Source: G963674835 sp963674835 (GTDB lineage Bacteria; Planctomycetota; Planctomycetia; Pirellulales; Thermoguttaceae). Taken from it: 64,000 nucleotides of DNA. The number at the start of each line of letters is the position of its first letter. Within the stretch, counting starts at the first letter, position 1. Of the stretch, positions 26,803-36,170 are shown one piece after another. Position numbers and translations under genes: made by a program. The stretch lies in contig CAXXKC010000003.1 of assembly GCA_963674835.2 (NCBI GenBank), forward strand, positions 620,001-684,000. The letters are read 5' to 3'. Below the pieces are notes generated by a model. The model saw only the letters and a program-made list of their open reading frames with translations, was not told where the DNA came from and did not search any database.

Positions 26803-28353
26803 TCGGGCCACTTCCGTGAAACGCGTTTCCCGCAGAACGGTCACCTTGATCTCGCCTGGATAAGTGAGCCGCTCTTCGAAGGCCCGCACGATATCGCGGC
26901 AGACCTTCGCGGCCGTTTCATCGGTCGTATCCTTCGAGCTGACCATCACTCGCAGCTCGCGTCCCGCCTGAATCGCGTACGCTTGCTCCACACCCGTCAA
27001 CTCGCAGGCAATGCTCTCCAGCTCTTCCATGCGTTTGATGTACCGCTCCAGCGTCTCGCGTCGCGCCCCGGGACGCGACGCACTGCACGCATCGGCCGTA
27101 GCCACGATGACCGTGTACGGGTTTTCCACCTTGATGTCGTCATGATGGCCGGACGCTGCGTGGATGACCTCCTTCTGCTCCCCGTATCGCTTCAGCAGAT
27201 CGGCGCCGATCTTCGGATGTCCGCCTTCCGCCTCGTGGTCGGCCGCTTTGCCGATGTCGTGCAGCAATCCGCAGCGGCGCGCCAGCGCCCCGTCCAGCCC
27301 GAGTTCGTCGGCGATCATGCCGGCCAGGAATGCAACCTCAACCGAATGCCGCAGTACGTTCTGGCTGTAGCTCGTCCGGAAATGCAGCCGGCCCAACAGG
27401 TGCGCCAGCCGCTCATGAAGCCCGTGCACGTCCACTTCCTGGCAGGCCGCTTCGCCCAGCTTCTGAATATGACGATCCAATTCCAGCTGCGTGTTGGCCA
27501 CGATCTCCTCGATCCGCGAGGGGTGAATCCGGCCGTCAGTGATCAGCTTGTTCAACGCCAGACGGGCAACCTCGCGACGAACCGTGTCGAACGCGCTGAC
27601 GATGACCACGCCGGGCGTGTCGTCGATGATCACGTCGACCCCGGTGGCCTTCTCGAACGCGCGGATGTTCCGCCCTTCGCGGCCGATGATCCGCCCCTTC
27701 ATCTCGTCGCTGGGGATGTCGACCGTGCTCGTCGTCGTTTCGGCCGTGTGGCTGGCGGCATAGCGCTGCAGGCAGCTCACCAACATTTCGCGGCTCCGCG
27801 CTTCGCACGTCTCGCTTAACTGCCGGTCGTACTTCAGAATGACCGCGCCCGTCTCCTGCTGCAACTGCGTCTCGAGCATGTCCAGAAGCCGCTTCGTCGC
27901 CTCATCCCGGCTCAAACCACTCAGCTCGTGAAGCGTTTGCCGCTGAAGGTCCAACAGCTTGTTGAGTTCCTCCTTGCGGCGGTTCACTTCCTGGATCTTC
28001 TCGGTCAGCTTTCGCTGAGTCGCCTCGACGATCTTCTCCTGCTTCAGCAGTTGCTCGCTCTGTTGCTCCAGGCTGTCCTGACGTTTCGACAGCATTCGCT
28101 CGCGCTCGTGCAGCTCCTCGCGGAGTTTCCGAAGCTCCTGTTCCCCCTCCGCTTTCTGCTGCAAGGCCAGCTCTTTGATCTCCAGCTCCGCCTCACGTCG
28201 CCTGCTCTCCGTCTCCTTGGTGGCCTGTTCGATGATCTGCCGCGCTTCGGACTCGGCATCCTTGCCGCGAAGATGGTCCAACAGCTTGATCAGAACGTAC
28301 GCCAAGATGATGGAAACGACGCTCACGATGACATTGATGACGACTGGTGGCAC
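26800..28353 (-). CDS. rny: Ribonuclease Y
   Basis: 517 residues, the standard length. An N-terminal membrane anchor (VVINVIVSVVSIILAYVLI) is followed by a long coiled coil (about residues 30-190). The KH domain contains GRIIGREGRNIRAFE, and the HD domain contains RHSVEVAFLAGM and LLHDIGKAADHE, which bind the catalytic metals. RNase Y is the membrane-tethered endonuclease that starts mRNA decay in many bacteria. It is followed by ymdB. Its stop codon coincides with the end of the degenerate 97-bp repeat. An 857-base region without genes lies upstream. Confidence 0.95.
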   Translation of the reverse strand: MPPVVINVIVSVVSIILAYVLIKLLDHLRGKDAESEARQIIEQATKETESRRREAELEIKELALQQKAEGEQELRKLREELHERERMLSKRQDSLEQQSEQLLKQEKIVEATQRKLTEKIQEVNRRKEELNKLLDLQRQTLHELSGLSRDEATKRLLDMLETQLQQETGAVILKYDRQLSETCEARSREMLVSCLQRYAASHTAETTTSTVDIPSDEMKGRIIGREGRNIRAFEKATGVDVIIDDTPGVVIVSAFDTVRREVARLALNKLITDGRIHPSRIEEIVANTQLELDRHIQKLGEAACQEVDVHGLHERLAHLLGRLHFRTSYSQNVLRHSVEVAFLAGMIADELGLDGALARRCGLLHDIGKAADHEAEGGHPKIGADLLKRYGEQKEVIHAASGHHDDIKVENPYTVIVATADACSASRPGARRETLERYIKRMEELESIACELTGVEQAYAIQAGRELRVMVSSKDTTDETAAKVCRDIVRAFEERLTYPGEIKVTVLRETRFTEVAR

Positions 28354-29210
28354 GATAGCGCCCTCATCGGTACCGGTCGGCAGAGCAGCCTCCGACGGCG
28401 GTCATTCCACGAGGCGTCAGACAAGGACGTCGCAACAGAACGTCATCCAAGCGCGCAAGAAGGCTGGATCAGCTAGCACGTGGGCATGCGGCCGTTCGTT
28501 CTCCGCGAAGTCGCACACGTTCCGCCGCGCCAATCAAGAAACTCGGCGCGCACAGGACTCGCAGAGAAGGGGTTGCACCACCAAAACACCGCACTACACC
28601 GCATTCATTCAACCAACCGTAGGATGGATTTGTCCGACACCCGGCGGCTGCCACCGGTACCACGGCTAGCGCGGGCGATCGACTCACCAATCCCCGCAGC
28701 CCGTGGAGCAACATCGCAACGATCGCCAACAGCAAATCCATCTTTTCGCTTTTTCCGCAAACGGTTGGAGGGGTCTTGCTACCAAAGTCTTGCTAGCTCA
28801 TTCAGGCCCGCTCGCTCATCGACGAACGACCGTCCTATGTCTGATCGGCCCGTAGGCCGCCGAAGACACTCTTCCAACAAATTCTTCTAGTGATGTCTGT
28901 CATACGCGATTAGCATAGACACCCGGTCGACACGCAGCCGCTGCCCGTTCAAAAACGGAAACATGCTACGCCAACTGGTGCAACGCTTCTCACACGACAC
29001 TACTATCCTACCAGACACTAGCCAAACTGCAACTCCAGAAACGACATTCTGTCGTCGAGATAACCCCGCTTGCTCGTGTAGGTTAGAACAAGTAGTCTAT
29101 CGATTGGCGAGCCTGCAACGGTTACGCCTTTGGGCGCGACTCTCGGGCCAGCTCCGCCCCCTGTCCCCCCATCAAATCTTCCAACAGAACGAACTCCTGG
29201 CTCGCGAACC
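28354..29210. other. Long gene-free region between rny and tilS
   Basis: About 857 bases, visibly richer in A+T than the flanks, between divergent rny and tilS. The open frames (for example 28469-28741 minus) have no family resemblance and poor codon choice. The region must carry both promoters and contains a 120-base segment closed by a perfect 10-base inverted repeat (28623-28742). I looked for SRP RNA, RNase P and tmRNA signatures and found none; a 6S RNA cannot be excluded. Confidence 0.6.
28623..28742 (+). ncRNA. Candidate structured RNA closed by a 10-bp stem
   Basis: GATGGATTTG (28623-28632) and CAAATCCATC (28733-28742) are perfectly complementary. Inside are CCACGG/CCGTGG with GCGGG/CCCGC, and an alternative GGCGATCG/CGATCGCC pairing. 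On the plus strand the closing arm is followed by TTTTCGCTTTTT, as at a terminator. No family recognised; this could instead be a small mobile palindrome. Confidence 0.3.
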
Positions 29211-30248
29211 GTGCCACCCACCCTTGCCATCGAAACGCGCTTGGCCCAGTCATGGCCGCCCGACCAGTGGCACGATCTAACGCTCTTGCTCGCTGTTTCG
29301 GGCGGGGCCGACAGCGTAGCCCTGTTGCGAGCGATGCTAGCGCTGAAGTTGGCGGGAGACGGTCGGCTGATCGTCGCACACGTAAACCACCACCTAAGAG
29401 GGGAGGCGTCCGATGCCGACGAGCATTTTGTAGCCGACCTCTGCCACGATCTGCAGATCCCCTGCGAAATCGGCCACGTCGACCTGCAATCAGAGGACCG
29501 CCGCGATGACGGCATCGAATCGGCCGCCCGATCCGCCCGTTATGCATTTCTCCAACAGGCCGCGTCCCGCGTCGGAGCCCGCTACGTCGTCACGGCCCAT
29601 ACGGCCGACGATCAGGTGGAGACCATTTTGCATCGCATTCTTCGCGGCACCGGCATTTCCGGGCTGTCGGGCATGGAGCGCGCACGGCCGCTCGGTCCGG
29701 CCACCCTGCTGCGACCTCTGTTGGAGTTTCGCCGCTCGGAACTGTTGCAGTACTTGGAACAACTCAGCCAACCCTATCGCGTCGACGCCAGCAATTCCGA
29801 CTTCCGGTTCACCCGTAACCGTATCCGCGGCCAACTGCTTCCCGAGTTGGCTGCGGCCTTTAATCCGATGGTGGCCGATGCCCTGCTTCGCCTCGGAAAT
29901 CTTGCCGGCGAAGTCAACGCCGTGATGGACCGACTCGTCGACCGCCTATACGCCTCCTCGGTCACGGAGCTTCGGCCCGACGGCGTATCCATCCGCGCCG
30001 ATCGCGTCATGGGCGTCGAGCGTTACCTTGTCCGTCACCTGCTCATGGCCGTCTGGCGGCGCGCGGAGTGGCCCATGCAGGCCATGGGCTATCCACAGTG
30101 GGACCTGTTGGCCGACATGCTGGTACCGGCCGCCCAACGCAGCCCGGCCACACCACACAAACAGGTCTTTCCCGGAGCCGTGCTGGCAGAATCCATCGGA
30201 GACGCCCTTCACTTAACGCGCCAACGCTCCGACCGCAAGTCTCCCTAG
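29211..30248 (+). CDS. tilS: tRNA(Ile)-lysidine synthase
   Basis: TilS adds lysine to C34 of tRNA-Ile(CAU) using ATP. The PP-loop SGGADS is at residues 30-35 from the GTG at 29211, followed by AHVNHHLRG and VVTAHTADDQVET, which are typical of the family. The late RNRIRGQLLPEL marks the linker to the substrate-binding domain (residues 220-310). The C-terminal domain of larger TilS proteins seems absent. The frame is open to a TTG at 29130, but that adds a Pro-rich stretch without a ribosome site; GTG at 29211 fits the usual N-terminal length better. The TAG stop is the left end of 97-bp repeat copy C. Confidence 0.9.
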   Translation: MPPTLAIETRLAQSWPPDQWHDLTLLLAVSGGADSVALLRAMLALKLAGDGRLIVAHVNHHLRGEASDADEHFVADLCHDLQIPCEIGHVDLQSEDRRDDGIESAARSARYAFLQQAASRVGARYVVTAHTADDQVETILHRILRGTGISGLSGMERARPLGPATLLRPLLEFRRSELLQYLEQLSQPYRVDASNSDFRFTRNRIRGQLLPELAAAFNPMVADALLRLGNLAGEVNAVMDRLVDRLYASSVTELRPDGVSIRADRVMGVERYLVRHLLMAVWRRAEWPMQAMGYPQWDLLADMLVPAAQRSPATPHKQVFPGAVLAESIGDALHLTRQRSDRKSP

Positions 30249-30341
30249 AGAGTGTTCGGCGTATGTGTACCGCTTGTTTCGCATCTGAAACCGCAGAAAC
30301 ACGCCGCCGTGAACGCTACAGTCAAGTGCGACACGCACTAA
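30245..30341 (+). repeat. 97-bp dispersed element, copy C
   Basis: Full length, with ends CTAG and CTAA. The left-end TAG (30246-30248) is the stop codon of tilS. Joining the flanks at one TA gives CCCTAACGG, so before insertion tilS would have ended in TAA at the same codon. Confidence 0.85.
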
Positions 30342-30401
30342 CGGCGCCCAACGCCCCCTCTCGCGCCATGCGGAGAGGAGGCGTCACGACGCGGTGAGCA
30401 A

Positions 30402-31862
30402 TCAGGCCTGGGCCTTGCCGCCCGACGTAGCGGCAGCGTCCGTCACGCCAGGCATCTCCAGCCGACGCGACTCAAAGCCGGCCTTGGCAAACAGATAGTA
30501 GAACAGGAAGCCGGCCACGAAAGCCATCAGCGGCGGGACCGGGATCTTGCCGTGGAGCAGGGGAATGAAATCAGCCGAACCAACCACAAACCCAATGGCC
30601 CACGAGAGCCACCCGGCCCAATTGAATCCGGCCCGCGGCCCGGCCCATTTCTGCCCAGATAGCAGGTAATCGGCAGCCATCGCACCGCAAATCGGACCGA
30701 ACGACGCGCCGATGACCGTGAACACACTGGCGGCGTCCCCGGCCCAGCCAGTAGCTGCCAGGACGATGCTGACCAGCGTGCCGATTCCGACAGAGATGAA
30801 CGGATTGACCTTCGGCAGCGTCGTCTTGAAGCTGTTCGCGGCGATAAAGGCCGAGAAGCATGCCGGCGGGAAGGCGGCCAGCGCCAACAAGTACCAGAAG
30901 ACCGCTGCCGCCTTCGTTCCGACAATCCCCCCCATCAAATCGGTCGTCTGCAGCTGGGTCGGATCGCCGATGAGTCCCTTGCCGTAGGCTCCAGCGACGA
31001 TCAGCAGCGAGAGCCCGCCAGCCAGAATCGTCGAGCCGGCGATGCCGACCAAACCGCCCATTTGCACGTCGTTCTCGTCACGGTTGTTCATGCCGAAATC
31101 GGTGCCGGCGGCCCCGGCCGTAGCGAAGAATCCGATGACGTACGTCAACAATACGGCCATAACACCCCAGATCGACAGCGCATCGATGGGAGCCGTGGAC
31201 TCCGGCGTTGCCAGGGCGCGCTGCGCCTTGGCGACCAGATCGCCGTTGTGGAACACCGGGATCCCGCTCATCGTTGCCACGAAGAGGATTAGCAGAATGG
31301 CAAGCGGAATCAGTGGCAGGAAGCTCGCGACTCGAGCGACGTATTGAATTCCCTTGAGCCCCATGAACGCGGCAAGGATGGCCCACACGATGCACACAAT
31401 AATGTGTGGAGCGGTCCCCGTGGTTGCTGCAGGACTGTCGTACCATGGAGCACACAGCAGCTGCGCTGAGAAAAAGGCGTTCACGCCCAGCCAGCCGAAC
31501 TGCAACGCACCCATGAGAAACCCCGGCATCACAAAGCCGCCCAATACGCCGTAGGTCGACGTACCCACGATGTACAAAGGCAAACCGGTCTTCAGGCCGA
31601 ACATTCCCGGCACGAGATAATACAGGAAGTGGCATAGCAGCGCTGCCAGGACCAGCCCAGAGAAGGCCGTCACCAGGCCGACCGCCAGGGTGCCACCGGG
31701 CGCGTCGCCCGAGCCAAGCCCACCGGTCGGGATGCCCTGCCAAAAAACGAACCAGAGCATGATGCCGGCGTAGGTCTGTGCCGTGCTCTTGTACCAGGCA
31801 ACTCGCCGATCCTGCGGAACCGGCTGAGCTGACGCAACATAGTGGGGTAGATTCGACGCCAT
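30402..31862 (-). CDS. NCS1/CodB-like purine-cytosine permease
   Basis: 486 residues with about 12 membrane segments. AQTYAGIMLWFVFWQG near residue 25 and later Gly-rich helices (GTSTYGVLGGFVMPGFLMG) fit the nucleobase:cation symporter-1 family. The ATG at 31862 has a very strong AGGAGGGAGGT immediately upstream; the open frame to 31949 is not needed. The substrate (nucleobase, allantoin, thiamine-like) cannot be told from sequence, and no salvage enzyme is adjacent. A possible promoter with TATACT lies about 100 bases upstream. Confidence 0.85.
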   Translation of the reverse strand: MASNLPHYVASAQPVPQDRRVAWYKSTAQTYAGIMLWFVFWQGIPTGGLGSGDAPGGTLAVGLVTAFSGLVLAALLCHFLYYLVPGMFGLKTGLPLYIVGTSTYGVLGGFVMPGFLMGALQFGWLGVNAFFSAQLLCAPWYDSPAATTGTAPHIIVCIVWAILAAFMGLKGIQYVARVASFLPLIPLAILLILFVATMSGIPVFHNGDLVAKAQRALATPESTAPIDALSIWGVMAVLLTYVIGFFATAGAAGTDFGMNNRDENDVQMGGLVGIAGSTILAGGLSLLIVAGAYGKGLIGDPTQLQTTDLMGGIVGTKAAAVFWYLLALAAFPPACFSAFIAANSFKTTLPKVNPFISVGIGTLVSIVLAATGWAGDAASVFTVIGASFGPICGAMAADYLLSGQKWAGPRAGFNWAGWLSWAIGFVVGSADFIPLLHGKIPVPPLMAFVAGFLFYYLFAKAGFESRRLEMPGVTDAAATSGGKAQA

Positions 31863-32269
31863 ACCTCCCTCCTGCCTATGGTTGCCAAGAAACAGCCCAC
31901 CACCCTGTCCCACAGACGGCACCGCCGCTGCCCTGCGGTGAGAGGCCACGCGAAATCAGAGTATACTGAACCACCGAGCCACGTCCAGCAGATCGGCCGG
32001 CAAATTACCCTCCGATCACTCATGCCGCACCATTTCCGTTTCTGCCGCCGCGAGAACCGATACTATCCAAACCCCCGACCGTCGGCCAACTTCGAAGATT
32101 CGTCTTCTCGCCAGGCCACGCTGGGTCTACAATTCGTCGCCTTGCCTGCGAGCCCCCCCGATTGGGATTGGCCGCATTCCGGCCTCGCCGGCGATTCCTT
32201 CGGATAAGCCCCTTCCGACTCCGGCGACGTACACAGCGTCTCGAACAGGGCAGGGCGGTGGACTGACCG
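31863..32269. other. Divergent intergenic region
   Basis: 407 bases between the permease (minus) and a small lipoprotein (plus). On the minus strand, TGGACG with a 16-base spacer and TATACT (around 31961-31990) is a plausible permease promoter. Nothing else recognised. Confidence 0.5.
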
Positions 32270-32521
32270 ATGAGCCGATACACATGGATACTGGCGGCGT
32301 TGCTGATGGGAGTCGGCCTGTCCGGCTGCAGCTCGATCTCCGCACCCAACTGGTGCCATCCCGGAACCGCGGCCCAGCAACGCACGCGGGCCGAGCGCTT
32401 CAACCCCTATCCCGAAACCGAAATCGGCCCCAACATCACCGGAGCTCGTCCCAGGGAGTTTGAGCAACAGATCGCCGAACCGGCCCGTGCCCGTTGGACG
32501 TCCTGGCCGAACCATCCCTAG
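32270..32521 (+). CDS. Small planctomycete lipoprotein
   Basis: 83 residues with a lipoprotein signal (ILAALLMGVGLSGC, Cys at residue 20). It has a short mature part with the conserved-looking stretch RAERFNPYPETEIGPNITG followed by ARPREF. I have seen this RFxPYPExxIGP pattern in small lipoproteins of Pirellulales and use it as a taxonomic marker; no function is known. It lies 154 bases upstream of the pseudouridine synthase. Confidence 0.75.
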   Translation: MSRYTWILAALLMGVGLSGCSSISAPNWCHPGTAAQQRTRAERFNPYPETEIGPNITGARPREFEQQIAEPARARWTSWPNHP

Positions 32522-32675
32522 AGCACACGTCGACCCGATCCATCGCGGCTCGCACTCCGCGGCCGTTCTCCCGGTTCAGATGGCCTGAAGAGGGGATCCT
32601 GTGCGTCGCCACCGATTGCGGTATGATGGCAGCATGGCCATTCTCTGATTCCCCGTTCAAGCTGCCTGCGATACC

Positions 32676-33485
32676 ATGCCCGCCCCACGCCGGCGTACAA
32701 AACGCCAACCCCCCGTCAAATCGGCCGCTGGCGAAGGTCGCGCCGACGGCGATCGACTGCAGAAGGTCTTGGCCGCTGCCGGCTTTGGCAGCCGACGTCA
32801 GTGCGAGGAACTCATCCAGACGGGCCGCGTCGAAGTCGATCGCCAGGTCATCACCGAGCTCGGCACACGGGTCGATCCGTTGCAGCAGGAGATCCGCGTC
32901 GACGGCACGCCCATGCCCCGGGTTCGCCGCGTCTACTATGCCGTGTACAAGCCGAAAGGCGTCGTATCGACGTCGCGCGATCCTTCCGGGCGGCCTCGCG
33001 TTGTCGACCTTATCCCCACCAGCCGCGAGCGACTCTTCGCCGTCGGCCGACTCGACCTGCACAGCGAAGGCCTGATCCTGCTGACCAACGACGGCAATCT
33101 GGCCCACCGCTTGACCCACCCTCGCTTCCGCATCAGCAAGGTCTATCGCGTCCTCGTGGCCGGCCGGCCGACCCGCGAAACCTTGGATCAACTGCGAAAA
33201 GGCGTGCACTTGGCCGAAGGGTTCGCCCGCGTCGCTGACGTCAAAATCAAGCGTCAGCAGAAACAAAGCGCCCTGCTGGAGATGGTTCTGGAAGAGGGCC
33301 GTAACCGCGAAATTCGCCGCCTCTTGGCCCGAATGGGACACAAGGTGCTCCATCTGGTGCGGATTGCCGTTGGCCCGGTCCGCTTGGGCAAGCTTGCACC
33401 CGGCGAACATCGCCGGCTTCGGCGCGACGAGATCGAGCAATTACAGCGACTGTTGCACTCCTCGCGAGGAAGCGCGGACCGATGA
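32676..33485 (+). CDS. RsuA/RluB-family rRNA pseudouridine synthase
   Basis: 269 residues. A basic N-terminal tail precedes an S4 RNA-binding domain (about residues 27-75, RLQKVLAAAGFGSRRQCEELI). The catalytic domain has the Asp motif GRLDLHSEGLILLTNDG (Asp near residue 124), and the C-terminal EGRNREIRRLLARMGH is a family hallmark. It converts a uridine in 16S or 23S rRNA to pseudouridine. The last codon overlaps the start of pyrK by 4 bases (ATGA), so the two genes are translationally coupled. Confidence 0.9.
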   Translation: MPAPRRRTKRQPPVKSAAGEGRADGDRLQKVLAAAGFGSRRQCEELIQTGRVEVDRQVITELGTRVDPLQQEIRVDGTPMPRVRRVYYAVYKPKGVVSTSRDPSGRPRVVDLIPTSRERLFAVGRLDLHSEGLILLTNDGNLAHRLTHPRFRISKVYRVLVAGRPTRETLDQLRKGVHLAEGFARVADVKIKRQQKQSALLEMVLEEGRNREIRRLLARMGHKVLHLVRIAVGPVRLGKLAPGEHRRLRRDEIEQLQRLLHSSRGSADR

Positions 33486-34354
33486 GCCATACTTGCTGTT
33501 CCACCAGCTATGCCGATCACGCGTGGCACGGAACCGTGACCATCGAAGAGAACATCCCGCTGGCCCGCGACACATATCGGCTGCGGTTTCGCTGTGCGGA
33601 GATCGCCGCCCGCGTGCTTCCCGGTCAGTTCATCATGGTCCGGCTGGCTGGAACCGACGATCCGCTCCTTGGACGACCTTTGGCCGTCTACGACACCATC
33701 CCCGCAGCCGACGGCCTTACGGCCGGTCTGGACCTGGTGTATTTGGCGATCGGCAAGATGACACGGCGTTTGGCCGCCTTCCTGCCCGGACAAACACTCG
33801 AAGTCTGGGGCCCCCTCGGCAACGGCTTCCCGGCGGACCCCAGCGAACATCTGGTCATGGTGGCTGGCGGCATCGGCCAGACCCCCATGCTCGCCCTCGC
33901 GCAGGAGTCTTTGGGCCTGAAGGCTTACGGCGAACCGTCGCGGCAAGCCCCCCGCGCCGCCAAGGTTACGCTCTGCTACGGCGCCCGAAGCAAGGAGTAC
34001 CTCGCCTGCGTCGACGACTTTCGCCATTTGGGCGTGGAGGTCCTCCTCAGCACCGACGACGGGTCCGCCGGCCGGCCCGGATTCGTCACCGACTTGGTGC
34101 GCCCGGTCATCGAAGGCTCGCCGCTGCCCAGCCGGATCGTCTGTTGCGGCCCGGAGCCCATGATGGAAGCCACCGCCCGCATCGCCGCCGAGTTGCACGT
34201 CCCTTGCCAGGTCTCCCTGGAAACGCCGATGGCCTGCGGCATCGGAGTCTGCTTCAGTTGCGTGGCCAAGATACGCGATGCCAGTGGCAACTGGGATTAC
34301 CGGCGCACGTGCGTCGAAGGCCCCGTGTTCGACGCCAGGGACGTCACCTTCTGA
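33482..34354 (+). CDS. pyrK: Dihydroorotate dehydrogenase electron-transfer subunit
   Basis: 290 residues of the ferredoxin-reductase-like PyrK family. A FAD-binding barrel has GRPLAVYD (about residues 64-71), an NAD-binding domain has VMVAGGIGQTPM (about 124-135), and a C-terminal [2Fe-2S] site has CGIGVCFSC plus a later Cys in RRTCVEGP. PyrK passes electrons from dihydroorotate oxidation by PyrD type 1B to NAD. No pyrD is in the window; pyrB and pyrC are 18 kb away. Related reductases (HydG, SudB-like) share the fold, but the Cys pattern and length fit PyrK. Confidence 0.85.
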   Translation: MSHTCCSTSYADHAWHGTVTIEENIPLARDTYRLRFRCAEIAARVLPGQFIMVRLAGTDDPLLGRPLAVYDTIPAADGLTAGLDLVYLAIGKMTRRLAAFLPGQTLEVWGPLGNGFPADPSEHLVMVAGGIGQTPMLALAQESLGLKAYGEPSRQAPRAAKVTLCYGARSKEYLACVDDFRHLGVEVLLSTDDGSAGRPGFVTDLVRPVIEGSPLPSRIVCCGPEPMMEATARIAAELHVPCQVSLETPMACGIGVCFSCVAKIRDASGNWDYRRTCVEGPVFDARDVTF

Positions 34355-34468
34355 GACCCGCTTGCAGTTCCCTGCCCCAAGACGGCCCCGGCGCGGCAAT
34401 GGGCAGACCCTGCCCCCGGGAAGCAAGAAATGGGCCACCCTCATCTGAAATTACCCCATTCGAGGTAA

Positions 34469-34744
34469 TCAAGTAGCAGGCTGCTTCAACGCTTTGACGC
34501 GGGCCGACAGGCGGGACTTCATGCGGGCAGCCGCATTGGGGTGGATGATGCGTCGACTTCCCGCGCGATCCAGCTTCTGAACCGCTCGCTGAAACTCGCT
34601 TTCCGCTTCGGCCAGATCGTTGGCCGCCACAGCCTCGCGGACCTTCCGGCACTGCGACCGAAGGTCACTCTTCACCGCACGGTTGCGAGCCCTGCGCACG
34701 ATACTCTGCCGCAACCGTTTCTTGGCACTCTTGATATTTGGCAT
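34469..34744 (-). CDS. rpsT: 30S ribosomal protein S20
   Basis: 91 residues, basic and helical, beginning MPNIKSAKKRLRQS with RRARNRAVKSDLR, and ending in NAAARMKSRLSARVKAL, the S20 signature. It binds the 5' domain of 16S rRNA. The gene is monocistronic or follows the TPR gene by 40 bases. It converges on pyrK across 114 bases that contain two small hairpins (GGGCAG/CTGCCC and ATTACC/GGTAAT) but no clear T-run. Confidence 0.95.
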   Translation of the reverse strand: MPNIKSAKKRLRQSIVRRARNRAVKSDLRSQCRKVREAVAANDLAEAESEFQRAVQKLDRAGSRRIIHPNAAARMKSRLSARVKALKQPAT

Positions 34745-34784
34745 AGTCCAGCAGACAACCCTCGTTGGAGTGTATTACGAACAG

Positions 34785-36170
34785 TTAGCTCTCATCATCG
34801 CTGAATTGGGCCAACTTGTCTAGTAGAGCCGCAACATCCCGATAACCGTACTCCAGCCCGGCCAGATTCGTAAGGTATCGGGTGGCTGGCTCTCGTTTCT
34901 GAAGCGACATGGCCGTCGTTCCCGCCAGGTAGAGGGCCAGCTTCTTGTTCTTTAGGTCGTGGTCCGGAATCTCGGTCGCCGCCGCCGCAAAGTGCTCCAG
35001 CGCCAGCGCCGGCTGATTGACTCGCTGAAAACACCGCCCCAAAGCCAGGTCGCACACCCCCTTGCGGCGAGGGTCCAGCTTGGCCCGCTGCAGCTCCATG
35101 ATCGCCTCTTTGAACTGCTCACAGCACTCGTAACGAAGCCCAAGCTCGAACCGGTAGGTCAGATTCGTAGGCGACTGTTGGCAGCGCTTCTTGAAAAACT
35201 CGATCTCTTGCTGCGCGATCTGGCTCTGCAGCTTCGCACACTCTCTTTCGAGTTCCGGGCTGGGTGCCTTCTCTGCCTTCTTCTGAAGCTCTGTGGCCTG
35301 ATGCTGCAGCCGGGTAAGACGCAGATCCTCCAACCGCGCCCGGATGTGTGCGTCCCCCGGTGCATGCGTGTCGGCCTGAATCAACACCTTCTCCGCCTTG
35401 TCGAACTGCCCCTGTTGTGCAAACAGATTGGCCAATCCGATGTAATGGGTCACATCGGACGGGTTCTTGCGAATCAGCCGCATGAGCCGCTGCTCGTCGG
35501 TCTCCTCAGGCCGAACGTCCGCCGGCTGCTCGCCCCGGTTGAGAATGGCCTTCTTGCCCGCATCCTGATCCTCGTACCCGCCTACGGCGATCGTCTTCTC
35601 CACCGCCAGATCGCCGATCGCCTTCTGCGCCTCTTCATCCTTGGGCCGTGCCTGTAGCACGCGGCGCCAACAGGCAATCGCCTGATCGAACTGCCTTCGC
35701 TCGGCCCACGCATGCGCACAGAGGCGGTTGACCCCGACATCCTTCGGGTCCGACTCCCAAGCGCTCCTCAGGTAGATCAACTCCACCTCGTCCAATCCCA
35801 GTTCGCGGGCCGCCTCGGCCATGTTCACCAGGGCGCCGCTGTCCCAAGGATTCACCTTGAGTATTTCCAGTCCGCTCTTCAGCACGCTGTCCCACTGCTT
35901 CCGCAACGCGGCCTTCTTCACCAGGCCACGCGTGCCTGCCGTCTTGACCATAGCGAGGCTCGCGCCCTTCTTGTTGTTCTGATACTTGCGACGCAAGTTC
36001 CCCAGCAACGTCTGAACGAACAGTACGTTGCCCGGATCGCCCAGCACACATTGCGTCAGCAACTCCGTGGCATAGTCATAGTCGTCCTTGCTTACCGCCT
36101 TATTGGCGTGCTCGAACAACTTCTGAAGTCGTCGCCGCTGGCAGTCTCCGCCCTTAGGTGCCTCGGCCAT
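34785..36170 (-). CDS. TPR-repeat protein
   Basis: 461 residues from the ATG at 36170. Tandem tetratricopeptide helices run throughout (ATELLTQCVLGDPGNVLFVQ, QAIACWRRVLQARPKDEEAQ, ALEHFAAAATEIPDHDL), with a coiled-coil insert at about residues 290-330 (ATELQKKAEKAPSPELERE). A TTG 15 codons upstream with GGGAGGGGG before it is an alternative start. There is no signal peptide. The family is a cytoplasmic scaffold common in planctomycetes; partner unknown. It lies upstream of rpsT on the same strand. Confidence 0.8.
   Translation of the reverse strand: MAEAPKGGDCQRRRLQKLFEHANKAVSKDDYDYATELLTQCVLGDPGNVLFVQTLLGNLRRKYQNNKKGASLAMVKTAGTRGLVKKAALRKQWDSVLKSGLEILKVNPWDSGALVNMAEAARELGLDEVELIYLRSAWESDPKDVGVNRLCAHAWAERRQFDQAIACWRRVLQARPKDEEAQKAIGDLAVEKTIAVGGYEDQDAGKKAILNRGEQPADVRPEETDEQRLMRLIRKNPSDVTHYIGLANLFAQQGQFDKAEKVLIQADTHAPGDAHIRARLEDLRLTRLQHQATELQKKAEKAPSPELERECAKLQSQIAQQEIEFFKKRCQQSPTNLTYRFELGLRYECCEQFKEAIMELQRAKLDPRRKGVCDLALGRCFQRVNQPALALEHFAAAATEIPDHDLKNKKLALYLAGTTAMSLQKREPATRYLTNLAGLEYGYRDVAALLDKLAQFSDDES

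Noticed and set aside
28469..28741. 90-residue minus-strand open frame in the rny-tilS gap
   Set aside because: No family resemblance, mixed hydrophobic and Arg/Cys composition, no ribosome site; it overlaps the inverted-repeat segment.
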